A stretch of 39,483 bases of DNA from [Flexibacter] sp. ATCC 35208. Its GTDB lineage: Bacteria; Bacteroidota; Bacteroidia; Chitinophagales; Chitinophagaceae. The DNA is taken from assembly GCF_001975825.1 (NCBI RefSeq), contig NZ_MTKN01000070.1, positions 3,126 through 42,608 of the forward strand, in the 5' to 3' direction. Positions 24,920 through 33,967 of this stretch are shown here, piece after piece. Made by a program: the position numbers and the translations under genes. Under the pieces are notes generated by a model. It was not told where the DNA came from. It made no database searches and saw only the letters and a program-made list of their open reading frames with translations. Numbering within the stretch: position 1 is the stretch's first letter; every line of letters begins with the position of its first letter.

Positions 24920-25975
24920 ATGAAAACTACAATCTCCCTGATTGTTTGTGGGGTGGCCTTTGTCCTGTACTGCTGTTCTTGTCAAAAGAATACAGACACC
25001 AAACCTACCTCAACGACCACGTCCTCCAAAAAAGTAATGGTAACCCTCCAGCCCGGAGGTGAATTTACCGTCGATCAGTCTGCCAGAAAGACAAACGGCA
25101 GTATTACCGCCAAAACAATTCGGGATAGCACTTACTATTCAGTCGAGATATGGAACGGTTCTACCAAATATGCATTAGGTATCTTTGACAACCTCGACTC
25201 TATCCATTTCATGCTCGACCCTGCCTATACCTACAAAATTAGGCTGGTAGTATTGCAAAAAGGCACCGGTCCCGGATTATATTATGATCTTTATCAATGG
25301 GGATCGTTGTATGGCAATACAGAGGATGACGGCAAACCCCTATTCAACTATCCCATTGGTGGCATCCTGCAAAACCATATGGATTACACTCCCAACATTC
25401 CTAACTACGCTTATGGATTTGGGGAAAATGGCACCGATTATCAGACCTATACCAGTGATAGCACCAACGGAATCGTGACCCAAAGCTTAGGAGAAGCCAC
25501 TACCTACGCCGGAGATGTACAAGGTTACACCGTCGATACTACCCACCCCAGCATCACCATTCCCATGCGCCGGCTGGTATTCGGTATTAAATACATCTGT
25601 CCCCAGCTTACGCAGGGACGACTGGTAGTCACTTTCGGCTGGCCCAATTATTTACCCGGGAAAGTATTGTATCCAAACACAATCGACAATAATCTGAGCA
25701 TCTATTCTGCCGTTGGATTCTTAACAGCAGATACCTTAGTAATGGATGATGGCATCTATGATATCAGCGCAAGCATCAAATGGGAATTACCTGATGGCCG
25801 GACTTACAACATAGGTAGTAGCACGACTGCACTCCCTACGCCAGACCGGAATCACCTCCTCAACGTGAATATCACACTGCCCGTACTGGACAGTAGTGCT
25901 ACTTCAGGCAATAGTACGCTAAGCCTGAAATATTCAACTACATCATGGTCAACAAATACTCCTATCAGCTTCTAA
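24920..25975 (+). CDS. Hypothetical lipoprotein, tandem paralogue 1
   Basis: A 351-aa putative SPII lipoprotein: hydrophobic leader then CCSCQKN with Cys21 as likely lipid site, followed by a Ser/Thr-rich linker. The mature part looks all-beta, with two halves: DSTYYSVEIW...GIFDNLDSI in the first and SITIPMRRLVFGIKY in the second. The same blocks, in the same order and spacing, are in the next gene, so the two are paralogues. The two-domain beta-sandwich layout recalls fimbrillin-like or other surface-displayed Bacteroidota proteins, but I recognise no family. It lies downstream of the xylan locus, separated by the esterase stub and hairpins, and may not belong to it. Confidence 0.75.
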   Translation: MKTTISLIVCGVAFVLYCCSCQKNTDTKPTSTTTSSKKVMVTLQPGGEFTVDQSARKTNGSITAKTIRDSTYYSVEIWNGSTKYALGIFDNLDSIHFMLDPAYTYKIRLVVLQKGTGPGLYYDLYQWGSLYGNTEDDGKPLFNYPIGGILQNHMDYTPNIPNYAYGFGENGTDYQTYTSDSTNGIVTQSLGEATTYAGDVQGYTVDTTHPSITIPMRRLVFGIKYICPQLTQGRLVVTFGWPNYLPGKVLYPNTIDNNLSIYSAVGFLTADTLVMDDGIYDISASIKWELPDGRTYNIGSSTTALPTPDRNHLLNVNITLPVLDSSATSGNSTLSLKYSTTSWSTNTPISF

Positions 25976-25987
25976 GCAAGTTTCATT

Positions 25988-26947
25988 ATGAAAAATTACC
26001 TACTCATACTGGCAGCACTTTTTCTATCCTGTAAAAGAGATGCTACCACGCAGCCTGCTACTCCTCCCATTACTGCTGAAAAGGTGACTATACACTTGCA
26101 GCTTAGTGGCGACATTACTACCAGCATAGGCGACCTCCGCAAAGCATGGATCGCCGCCAGATCTGCCTATGACAGCACCATTTATGGTGTGAATATCAGA
26201 ACAGGTCAGGGCACATTATACGCGCAGGGATTATTTGACAACACTGATAGCATCAGCATTGATCTGCTGAAAGACAGCTCCTACATCGTCAATGTAGCTG
26301 CTATCAAAAGAGGCAGCAGCCTGGGATTGTGGTGGCAGCTTTCTACAGATGGGTATAAGCAATATGCCTATCCTATACATCGTACCCTGCGCAATCGTAT
26401 GTTCTATGCTGCAAATGAAACAATGGAAACAGGTTTCATTGACTCTCTGAACAATATGAGTATCGTAACCGATACCCTTACAAACACATTTGCTAAATAC
26501 CCCTTGTCAGAAGCCGATACTTATTTCGGCAGCACTAACTACACCGCCCGCGATTCAAGCAATACGACGATTAGTCTACAGTTAAAAAGACTGGCCTTTG
26601 CCATCCGCTATGATATCCACAACCTGACCAGTGGATATTTACAAGCTACCTACGGCGGACAAATGATCCCCGATACCATACATACAAACGATACTCTCCC
26701 CATCCAGATATACACTGCTGATCTTTTCAGAACACAGGATTCTATCCCCGGTGCACAGCTACAGGTCACACTTACCTGGATCAATGGAAGTGGAAATGCG
26801 GTCGTATTAGGTACCAAACCAATCCGGCCAAAACGTAGCTCGCTGACAGCTATCTCCGTTTTTCTGACTACAGATTCGTTGAATGTAACGCCCAATTTTC
26901 AGTTGACAGATACTACCTGGACAGGAACAACAGATTTCGATTTTTAA
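25988..26947 (+). CDS. Hypothetical lipoprotein, tandem paralogue 2
   Basis: A 319-aa lipoprotein with leader ending LFLSC (Cys15) and KRD after it. The mature part repeats the pattern of the preceding protein: DSTIYGVNIR...GLFDNTDSI, then TISLQLKRLAFAIRY and a Thr-rich C-terminus ending FDF. The start is 12 bases after the upstream stop, so the two are one operon that ends at the terminator at 26957-26999. The pair may form a heteromeric surface structure or bind a ligand; no catalytic motif is visible. The function is unknown. Confidence 0.75.
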   Translation: MKNYLLILAALFLSCKRDATTQPATPPITAEKVTIHLQLSGDITTSIGDLRKAWIAARSAYDSTIYGVNIRTGQGTLYAQGLFDNTDSISIDLLKDSSYIVNVAAIKRGSSLGLWWQLSTDGYKQYAYPIHRTLRNRMFYAANETMETGFIDSLNNMSIVTDTLTNTFAKYPLSEADTYFGSTNYTARDSSNTTISLQLKRLAFAIRYDIHNLTSGYLQATYGGQMIPDTIHTNDTLPIQIYTADLFRTQDSIPGAQLQVTLTWINGSGNAVVLGTKPIRPKRSSLTAISVFLTTDSLNVTPNFQLTDTTWTGTTDFDF

Positions 26948-26956
26948 AAACGCAAT

Positions 26957-26999
26957 AAGGGCTATCATCAGCAGTGAAATGAAGATAGCCCCTTTTTTA
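26957..26999 (+). terminator. Rho-independent terminator of the lipoprotein operon
   Basis: GGGCTATC (26959-26966) pairs with GATAGCCC (26984-26991) over a 17-base loop, followed by CTTTTTT. It is 10 bases after the stop. Confidence 0.85.
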
Positions 27000-27584
27000 C
27001 ACCATTCCATTGTTGCAAAAAAACAATCAGGTAGTCAATTTATAAAACCATGTCTTCACTAGCAGCTCATCCAACTGTGTTGTATAGGAATTAAGTCTTG
27101 TTTTTCTGGCAGCAGTATTTACGGAGTGGGTTCAAAGCTGTTCGCTACTGTCAAAACCTACCCAGTGTCTGGGCAGGGAATGATTCAATAAATTGAATAA
27201 GTGCAACGCCTTCTATGCTTTATTGACCACCCGTGCCTGAATTTTAATAAAGGAGCCAACATTGTCACCATTCGTTGCCGGCATTGTGATTTCGTGGTAG
27301 GTTAGCCCGATTAATCAATGAGCCAGGTTGTATCAATCAGATCCATTAAAACATACTGAAAGAAATGATTAATAGGAGCTATAACAAAAATTGTATAATC
27401 ACATCGTCAACTGATCAAATCCAGTGATGTGGATGGGTATTATAATCCAACTAATCTGCCCACAAATGGAAAATAATCGAATAAAACAGTGAAACAAATC
27501 AGTATTGAATAAATCTATTTTACCAGCCAATAACAAATATGCCCGCCCTTGACAAGGCAGGCATTCACTTGCATACTGTTTTAC
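27000..27584. other. Gene-free region before the efflux operon terminator
   Basis: About 585 bases with no ORF I can support on either strand and no recognisable relic. An imperfect hairpin with ATGCCCGCC and GGCAGGCAT arms lies near 27539-27564. Confidence 0.5.
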
Positions 27585-27636
27585 GAAAAAGAGCCATTCA
27601 ACCAGTCTTACACCATGGAATAAATGGCTCTTTTAA
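27585..27636 (-). terminator. Terminator of the RND efflux operon
   Basis: A perfect 12-bp stem, AAAAGAGCCATT (27587-27598) and AATGGCTCTTTT (27623-27634), with A/T-tracts on both outer sides. It lies 28 bases past the RND stop and could act in both directions. Confidence 0.9.
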
Positions 27637-27663
27637 TTAAAACCATATATCAAAAAAATGATC

Positions 27664-30600
27664 TTATTTTTTACTAAATAATTTATTTACCCTTACTCTC
27701 CAGCCTTCAATTATCATATATACACAGGGTACCAGTATCAGGGTAAACATCATGGAGCTCGTCAATCCACCAATGATCACCCAGGCCATTGAACCTTTCG
27801 TTTCCGAACCTGCGCCGGTAGACAGTGCCATGGGCAACATGCCGAATATCATGGCCAGGGTAGTCATTAGAATCGGGCGAAGTCGTTCTTTACCCGCTTC
27901 TATAAGTGCATTTTTTACAGGTAATCCTTCTCCTTTCTGTTGATTAGCAAAATCGACTATTAAAATAGCATTCTTCGCCACGAGACCTAACAGTAGAATA
28001 ATACCTAATAAAGAAAATATATTGATCGTTTTCAGCGTAAGGGCCAGGGCCAGGATAGCACCTATCAAAGCCACCGGCAATGAAAACAGGACTACGAAAG
28101 GATATACCACGCTTTCGTACAGGGCTACCATTATCATATACATCAGTAGTATCCCGATTCCGATAGCCAAAAAAAGATTTTTGAATGAATCTGTCTGGTT
28201 TTTATTCATTCCCTCTTCTGAGACTTCTACCCCGGCCGGCAATTTTACTTTTGCCAGCTTTGCCTTTATTTCCTCCATAATGCTACCTGCCGGCCGGCCT
28301 ACCGTGGCTGCATCTATTTCCATTGAATTCATCCTGTCCTTTCTCTCCAGCACGCCCTGCATCTGAATCTCCTTTATCACTGCAATTTCATTGAGAGGAA
28401 CGATGCCACCCCTGTCATTATATATATTCAGGTTCCGTACATTGGAGATATTACTTCTGTCAGCATTATCCATCTGCAGGTTAATATTATATTCCTGGCC
28501 ACCTTCCCTGTATTTCGTATTGTCATTACCTTTGAATGAATATTGGATAGCAGTACCTACATTCTCCACAGATACACCCAGCTGTGACATCTTATCTCTG
28601 TCCAGCTGAATGGAAATTTGCGTTTTGGCTTCTTTGGTACTATACTGTACGTAGTCAGCTCCTGCTGTGCCGGCAACAATCTGCTTCACAATCGCTGCTG
28701 CCTTTGAAATGGAGTCCCTGTTATTCCCCTTCACCGCCATCTGCACACCATAAGATGCATTACCGGTGATGCCGGTTAGTTTAATGGTTGGTTTTACACC
28801 TGGAACTGTATTGATTTCTTCCCGTAGCAGTTTCCCGAAGTCTTCTGTTTTAATCTTCCGTTCTTTTTTGTCTACCAATGTGACCGTCACCTCTGCCAGG
28901 TTACTGTTATTGGAAGCATTTGAGCCAATGCTCGCACCGGACTGACTGCCCACATTTGAAAATACATCCTTCACTTCCGGATGTTTTAAGATCAGCTCCT
29001 CTACCTGTGATACCACCTGGTTGGTCTGTTTCAATGAACTTTGTGAAGCCAGGTCCAGCTGGATATTTAATTCTCCCCTGTCACTCTGCTCCATAAATTC
29101 GGCACCAAAAAATCCCGCCGGTACCAATGCAATGGTACCTATAATGAGGAATGTGATAAAGATGATGATATATCTTTTATGCGTCAGTGACCAGTTCAAT
29201 ATTGTGACGTAGAACTCCCGCAACTGGTTGATTAATGACTCAAACCAGCCGTTAACTCTCCCCCACACCGTATCATTTGTAAAATGACTTAGTTTGCCCC
29301 ACCTGGATGCCAGTAAGGGCGTTAATGTAAATGCAACAAATAAACTGAGCAGGGTGGAGAAAACAACTACCAGGGCATATTCTTTCACGATGTTTCCAAT
29401 GATCCCACCTGCCAGTGCTAATGGAAGAAAAACAACCACGTCCACCAGTGTAATGGCAATGGCGGTAAACCCGATTTCTTTGCGGCCATCGATCGCAGCA
29501 CTCCGTTTATCTTTCCCCATTTCAAGGTGCCGGTAAATGTTTTCCAGTACAACTATACTATCATCTACCAGGATCCCTACTACCAATGACAAACTCATAA
29601 GTGTCATCATGTTTAGGGAGAATTTGAATGCCCACATCAATATAAAGGTCGGTACCATGGCAGACGGGAGCGCTACCAGTACAAAACTTGAGCTGCGAAG
29701 GCTATGCAAAAAGAACAACATCACCAGTGCCACAATCACAATCGCCAGAAATATATCTTCAATTACCGCATCTGCCGATTCCAGTGTATATATCGACTGG
29801 TCAGAGGCGATATGGTACTGCAGGTGATTATCTGCATATGTTTGTTTTAATGTTTCCAGTTTTTTGGCTGCCAGCTGACAAACTTTCACCGTATTGGCAT
29901 CAGATTGCTTTTTAATCTCTATACCGATCGCAGGCCTTCCATTCAGACGGTTCAGGGTGCTTTCTTCCTCATGCCCATCTGTAACCGAAGCCACATCACT
30001 CAGTAAGACCCTGCTTCCATCCTGGTTCTGCCTGACAATAACCTGCTTTAATTCTTCAGGACTTGATACTTTTGCATTCAGATCAATAGAATACCGTGTC
30101 TGGTTATCGGAAAGAGACCCCGCAGGATAAGTTGCACCACTGTAAACAACGGCCTGGTTGACCTCACTGATAGACAGGTTGTAGGCTTTCAGTTTATCAT
30201 TATCCAGCATCACATTGATTTGCTGCTCTATGCCCCCCGTAATATCTACCTGTGCGACCCCGGGAATATTGGTCAACTGTGGCTTCAATTCATTATCAAC
30301 AAAGTCATACAGCTTGGTATCAGACAGTGAAGAAGTCAGACTGATCTTCATAATAGCCTGATCATCTGTACTGAACCTGGACACAACCGGGTCATCCGCA
30401 TTATCCGGAAGACTTGACTTTATCTGGTTTATTTTCCTTTCTGCATCCAGCTGCGCCTGTTTTACATCGGCATCATTTGTCAACTCTACAGAAACGCTTG
30501 ACGCACCCTCCTGAGAAGAAGAACTCACCCTGTCAACACCCTCAATTGCGGCTACCGCATCTTCTATCGGTTTAGTCACACTGGTCTGCACCTCCTCTGC

Positions 30601-30765
30601 CGAAGCGCCGGAGTAGGAAGTGGTTATACTGATCATATTCGTCTCGAACTTCGGTAGCAGGTTATAATTCAGGCTACGATAGCTTAGGTATCCAAACAGT
30701 AGTAAACATGCAAATATTACCGTAATGAATAGTGGACGTTTTATTGAAAATTCTGTTAAACTCAT
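27664..30765 (-). CDS. RND-family efflux pump inner-membrane transporter
   Basis: A 1033-aa proton-driven transporter of the HAE1/AcrB-like RND superfamily, full length. It opens with SLTEFSIKRPLFITVIFAC (first membrane helix at about 11-29), has two large periplasmic loops (about 40-335 and 560-860) and twelve predicted helices. The paired Asp401-Asp402 in VGILVDDSIVVLENIYR of TM4 are the proton-relay residues. The conserved PIxDAVAAIEGVDRV and SLPVALIGAILAL stretches are present. Last gene of a TolC-MFP-RND operon, six bases after the adaptor gene. Exported substrates are not predictable; hydrophobic antibiotics or metabolites are usual for this branch. Confidence 0.93.
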   Translation of the reverse strand: MSLTEFSIKRPLFITVIFACLLLFGYLSYRSLNYNLLPKFETNMISITTSYSGASAEEVQTSVTKPIEDAVAAIEGVDRVSSSSQEGASSVSVELTNDADVKQAQLDAERKINQIKSSLPDNADDPVVSRFSTDDQAIMKISLTSSLSDTKLYDFVDNELKPQLTNIPGVAQVDITGGIEQQINVMLDNDKLKAYNLSISEVNQAVVYSGATYPAGSLSDNQTRYSIDLNAKVSSPEELKQVIVRQNQDGSRVLLSDVASVTDGHEEESTLNRLNGRPAIGIEIKKQSDANTVKVCQLAAKKLETLKQTYADNHLQYHIASDQSIYTLESADAVIEDIFLAIVIVALVMLFFLHSLRSSSFVLVALPSAMVPTFILMWAFKFSLNMMTLMSLSLVVGILVDDSIVVLENIYRHLEMGKDKRSAAIDGRKEIGFTAIAITLVDVVVFLPLALAGGIIGNIVKEYALVVVFSTLLSLFVAFTLTPLLASRWGKLSHFTNDTVWGRVNGWFESLINQLREFYVTILNWSLTHKRYIIIFITFLIIGTIALVPAGFFGAEFMEQSDRGELNIQLDLASQSSLKQTNQVVSQVEELILKHPEVKDVFSNVGSQSGASIGSNASNNSNLAEVTVTLVDKKERKIKTEDFGKLLREEINTVPGVKPTIKLTGITGNASYGVQMAVKGNNRDSISKAAAIVKQIVAGTAGADYVQYSTKEAKTQISIQLDRDKMSQLGVSVENVGTAIQYSFKGNDNTKYREGGQEYNINLQMDNADRSNISNVRNLNIYNDRGGIVPLNEIAVIKEIQMQGVLERKDRMNSMEIDAATVGRPAGSIMEEIKAKLAKVKLPAGVEVSEEGMNKNQTDSFKNLFLAIGIGILLMYMIMVALYESVVYPFVVLFSLPVALIGAILALALTLKTINIFSLLGIILLLGLVAKNAILIVDFANQQKGEGLPVKNALIEAGKERLRPILMTTLAMIFGMLPMALSTGAGSETKGSMAWVIIGGLTSSMMFTLILVPCVYMIIEGWRVRVNKLFSKK

Positions 30766-30771
30766 ACGGAA

Positions 30772-31851
30772 CTATTTGCTTTTGTTGATCGCATGTACGT
30801 TATTTCCTGATACGATATTAATAAGGCCACTGGTGATTACAACCTCTCCTTCAGACAGTCCGCTCAGTACCTCAATCATATCATTGTTTTCCCGGCCAAC
30901 CGTAATTTTTACAGCGACTGCTTTATTATTCACGATGGTATAGACATATGGATTTTTTGCACCTTCAGCCAGTGCAATTTTGGGTATCTGCAATGCATTC
31001 ACTATCTCATTTTCCATCAGGGTGGCTTTCACATATAAACCTGCTTTTAATAGATGACCGTTGGTATTGTCTACCACCAATTCTACTGTAAAATTATGGT
31101 TGTCATCCCCTTTGGGGCTGATGAAAGCAACCGTACCATGAAAGACCTTTCCCGGCAAAGATTCGGTCGTGATCACCGCCTTTTGACCGGCCTTTATTGC
31201 CATGATCCTGGATTCAGGTACATAAATCCGAGCCTTCAAAGTAGTTGTATTGACCATGGAAGCAATTGCTCCGCCCGTGCTTACATATTCACCTGCTAAT
31301 ACTTTCTTTTCTATAATAGTACCTGAAACGGGTGAGATAATATTGGCTTTACTGATAGTGGCACGTAGCTGATCAGCTTCCAGTTTTTTACTGTCCAGGT
31401 CATACCTGGCATCATTGACCGCATTTGCATTGGTAGCATTCCCCTGTAATAACACTTTGTTGCGTTCATAATCCCGTTCCAGCTTTGAAATGGATAATTC
31501 TGTCGAACTCAGTTTTATTTTGTTCTCCGTCATGTCGATGTGTCCAACCACTTGTCCCTTGTTGACATATGAACCAAGTTCTATATGCAGTACATCAATA
31601 CGACCTGAGGTCTCGGCGGTAATGGTACCTTCATCCTTTACAATGAGAGTAGCCGGTAATTGTAAGGTGTTGGATAAAGGTTGTTTCCTCACAGTATCTG
31701 TAAGTACATTGACCGCTATCTTTGACCTGTCTTCCGGTTTTTTATCCTCATCCAGTTTCTTTTTGTTCTTAGTCAGTGTTAGGAAAATAATACCGACTAC
31801 AACAACTGCAACGACTATAGTTATTATTCTTTTTCCAGTCATATTATTCAA
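30772..31851 (-). CDS. Periplasmic adaptor (MFP) subunit of RND efflux system
   Basis: A 359-aa membrane-fusion protein, anchored by an N-terminal membrane helix (about 8-26) rather than a lipobox. After a charged linker come the split lipoyl domain (ETSGRIDVLHIELGSYVNKGQVVG and, later, ANIISPVSGTIIEKKVLAGEYV, given here in parts), a short coiled-coil hairpin between them (about 120-165), a beta-barrel domain and a C-terminal membrane-proximal domain. It bridges the inner-membrane pump and the TolC channel. Its start overlaps the TolC gene by eight bases, so translation is probably coupled. Confidence 0.92.
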   Translation of the reverse strand: MNNMTGKRIITIVVAVVVVGIIFLTLTKNKKKLDEDKKPEDRSKIAVNVLTDTVRKQPLSNTLQLPATLIVKDEGTITAETSGRIDVLHIELGSYVNKGQVVGHIDMTENKIKLSSTELSISKLERDYERNKVLLQGNATNANAVNDARYDLDSKKLEADQLRATISKANIISPVSGTIIEKKVLAGEYVSTGGAIASMVNTTTLKARIYVPESRIMAIKAGQKAVITTESLPGKVFHGTVAFISPKGDDNHNFTVELVVDNTNGHLLKAGLYVKATLMENEIVNALQIPKIALAEGAKNPYVYTIVNNKAVAVKITVGRENNDMIEVLSGLSEGEVVITSGLINIVSGNNVHAINKSK

Positions 31852-33187
31852 GATTGTTAACGTAATTCAATAAACTGCCGTTTGCCTTTTCCATGGCTAC
31901 TTTGGCATTGAGGTAATCTATCAGGGAATTAATGTAATTACTCTGAGATTCTTTGTAGGAATATTCTGTGTCCAGGTACGATGAAAGATCTGTTTTCCCT
32001 TCCTTGAATTCTACGGTAGCTTCAGATAGGAGTTCTGACGCCAGTGAGAGATTTTCTTTATTTTTTATCAAGGTCGTATAGGAGCTATATAAGTTCGCAT
32101 TCGCATCCTGGAAATCAAGCTTATATGTTCTGGCATTTAACGCGGCAGTCAGCTGCTGATTGGTCAGTGCGATTTTACTTTGCTGGTATTGACTTTGCTT
32201 TTTGAACCCACTGAAAATAGGCACACTTAGCTTCATGCCTATGACAGAATAGTCAAACCAGTCATTAAATGCATCTGAACACTTCGTTCCATATGCATTT
32301 ACTCCATACTTTGCATACAGGGAAAGCGTAGGAAGGAAGGCGGCCTTTTTCTGTTGTGCAGCAATCTCCTGCTTACGCAGTTGTTGTAAATCAATGTTAT
32401 AATCAGTAAGCTGGGTTAATGGTAAATTGGTGAAGCCAGGTGATGGCGCTGATTCATCGAATTTGATCCGGGTGCTGATCGCTACTTCCGTTTCAAGATC
32501 AGCCCCTATTTCTTTTTTCAGCTGGTTTAAAGCCAGCCGGTAGTAATTTTCATTTGAGCTGATTTCGGTCTGAATATTATTCAGGTCCACGCGGGTTTTA
32601 TCGTACGAGCTTTTCTTTACTACACCCTGTTCATACCTAAGTTTCAGAATTTGCTCGAGTTGGAGATATTCTTTTTCATTCTCTTTCAGTAACCGGACTT
32701 TCTCTGCGTAGGACAATACGTTGTAATATGCCTTCACGGTATTATATACAATTAGTTCCTGCTGTTTTCTTAAATTCAGATCGGCCAGGTCTTTGTCTGT
32801 TTTCGCGGATTTTATATTCAGCCAGTTAGCTTTATCAAAAAGGGTTTCATCGGCTTGCAGGTAAGCCCCCGTGCTATACTTACTACCCATCTGCAAATGA
32901 AGTTCTTTTTCTGAGAGTGCGCCGGCTGGGATGACGGACGTTTGCAGTTTAAGGTTATAATCAAATGACGCATTGCCACTGACCGTCGGTAATAGTACCG
33001 ATTTACTTTCCCGGATGGCTTCTTTCGATGCTGTTACTTTGTTTGCATAGATGAGGGAATTTTCATGATGGCCGAGTGCAAACTGTATGCAATCTTTAAG
33101 CCTTAACGTATCTGCCTTTTCCTGTGCTGCACTGTTGGCCTGAAAAAGCAGCAACCATGAAACAAAGCCAAGCATCATTCTTTTCAT
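31844..33187 (-). CDS. TolC-family outer-membrane efflux protein
   Basis: A 447-aa outer-membrane channel subunit with a signal peptide (about 1-22, cut after NSAAQ). It shows the long amphipathic helices and internal duplication of the family: LRLKDCIQFALGHH at the start of the first half, SVPIFSGFKKQSQY in the second, and the closing NYINSLIDYLNAKVAMEKANG. It trimerises to form the exit duct for the adaptor and pump encoded downstream. First gene of the efflux operon, preceded by a good promoter and by the LytTR regulator gene 84 bases upstream. Confidence 0.92.
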   Translation of the reverse strand: MKRMMLGFVSWLLLFQANSAAQEKADTLRLKDCIQFALGHHENSLIYANKVTASKEAIRESKSVLLPTVSGNASFDYNLKLQTSVIPAGALSEKELHLQMGSKYSTGAYLQADETLFDKANWLNIKSAKTDKDLADLNLRKQQELIVYNTVKAYYNVLSYAEKVRLLKENEKEYLQLEQILKLRYEQGVVKKSSYDKTRVDLNNIQTEISSNENYYRLALNQLKKEIGADLETEVAISTRIKFDESAPSPGFTNLPLTQLTDYNIDLQQLRKQEIAAQQKKAAFLPTLSLYAKYGVNAYGTKCSDAFNDWFDYSVIGMKLSVPIFSGFKKQSQYQQSKIALTNQQLTAALNARTYKLDFQDANANLYSSYTTLIKNKENLSLASELLSEATVEFKEGKTDLSSYLDTEYSYKESQSNYINSLIDYLNAKVAMEKANGSLLNYVNNLE

Positions 33188-33205
33188 ATAATTTTAATTG
33201 ATGCT

Positions 33206-33237
33206 CAAAATTAGGGTGGCAGGGGAATGGTTGCAAA
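33206..33237 (-). promoter_or_regulatory. Candidate promoter of the TolC-MFP-RND operon
   Basis: On the minus strand a TTTG -33 element (33234-33237) and a TAATTTTG -7 box (33206-33213) are separated by 20 bases, fitting the Bacteroidota consensus. The transcript would start about 12 bases before the TolC ATG. The upstream flank lies within the 84-base gap after the LytTR gene, where this regulator could bind. Confidence 0.6.
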
Positions 33238-33271
33238 ATAATCGGGTGAACCCATGAATAATAATGGAGAA

Positions 33272-33967
33272 TCAGCTATTCTTACTTTTAAGGATCTGGG
33301 CTATGTTCGTGCGATATGTATCCCCGATAGGAAGTGAGATATTTTTCAGTTGCACTATTTTACTATTATAGGATACGATATCACTGACAGGGATAATGAA
33401 AGAGCGGTGTATTCTAAGGAAAATCTGCTGGGGAAGTTTCATGGCGATCTCTTTCATGGACATTAAGGCGATGATAGGTTTGGATTCCTGGCGGGTAAAT
33501 ATCTTGACATAATCATTTAACCCTTCCACATACAGGATTTCCGATAGCAAAATATTTTTTAACTGGTATTTATGCCGGATGGTAAGAAATGACTGAACAT
33601 CCGGCTGTGTGTTCTTCATTCTTAACAATACCCGGTTTACGGATTGTTGTAACCGCTCCGGGTCTATGGGCTTCAACAGGTAATCGACCGCGTCCAGCTC
33701 AAAACCTGCCACCGCATAATTGCTGTAGGCGGTAATAAATATAACCGGAGGTTTCCTGGTGAGCGATCTATAAAAATCAACGCCGTTGAGATCCGGCATT
33801 TCAATATCAAGAAAAATAAAATCTACCGGGTAGTCGGATAGATAGTTCTTCGCTTTTTCCTTGCTGGTAAAAGTCTTAAACAATGTCACCTCTGGAATGA
33901 GCTGTATGTACTCTTTCAACACATCTAACGCCAGTGGTTCATCGTCAATTGCAATACAACTTAACAT
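33272..33967 (-). CDS. LytTR-family response regulator
   Basis: A 231-aa regulator: receiver domain 1-115 with acidic pocket Asp8-Asp9, phospho-acceptor Asp54 in IFLDIEMPD and Lys99 in YLLKPI, then a LytTR DNA-binding domain (about 128-231) containing ILYVEGLNDYVKIF and FLRIHRSFII. Its gene overlaps the kinase gene by seven bases, the usual arrangement of LytS/LytR-type pairs. It lies 84 bases upstream of a TolC-MFP-RND operon in the same direction, so control of efflux is the natural guess. The length and residues are normal for an active protein. Confidence 0.93.
   Translation of the reverse strand: MLSCIAIDDEPLALDVLKEYIQLIPEVTLFKTFTSKEKAKNYLSDYPVDFIFLDIEMPDLNGVDFYRSLTRKPPVIFITAYSNYAVAGFELDAVDYLLKPIDPERLQQSVNRVLLRMKNTQPDVQSFLTIRHKYQLKNILLSEILYVEGLNDYVKIFTRQESKPIIALMSMKEIAMKLPQQIFLRIHRSFIIPVSDIVSYNSKIVQLKNISLPIGDTYRTNIAQILKSKNS

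Noticed and set aside
27132..27317. Protein-like minus-strand stretch with one internal stop in the gene-free region
   Set aside because: About 55 codons with a single stop is expected by chance; no motif identifies it.
28021..30130. Plus-strand ORFs over the RND transporter gene
   Set aside because: Low-complexity antisense frames of a conserved transporter; no independent support.
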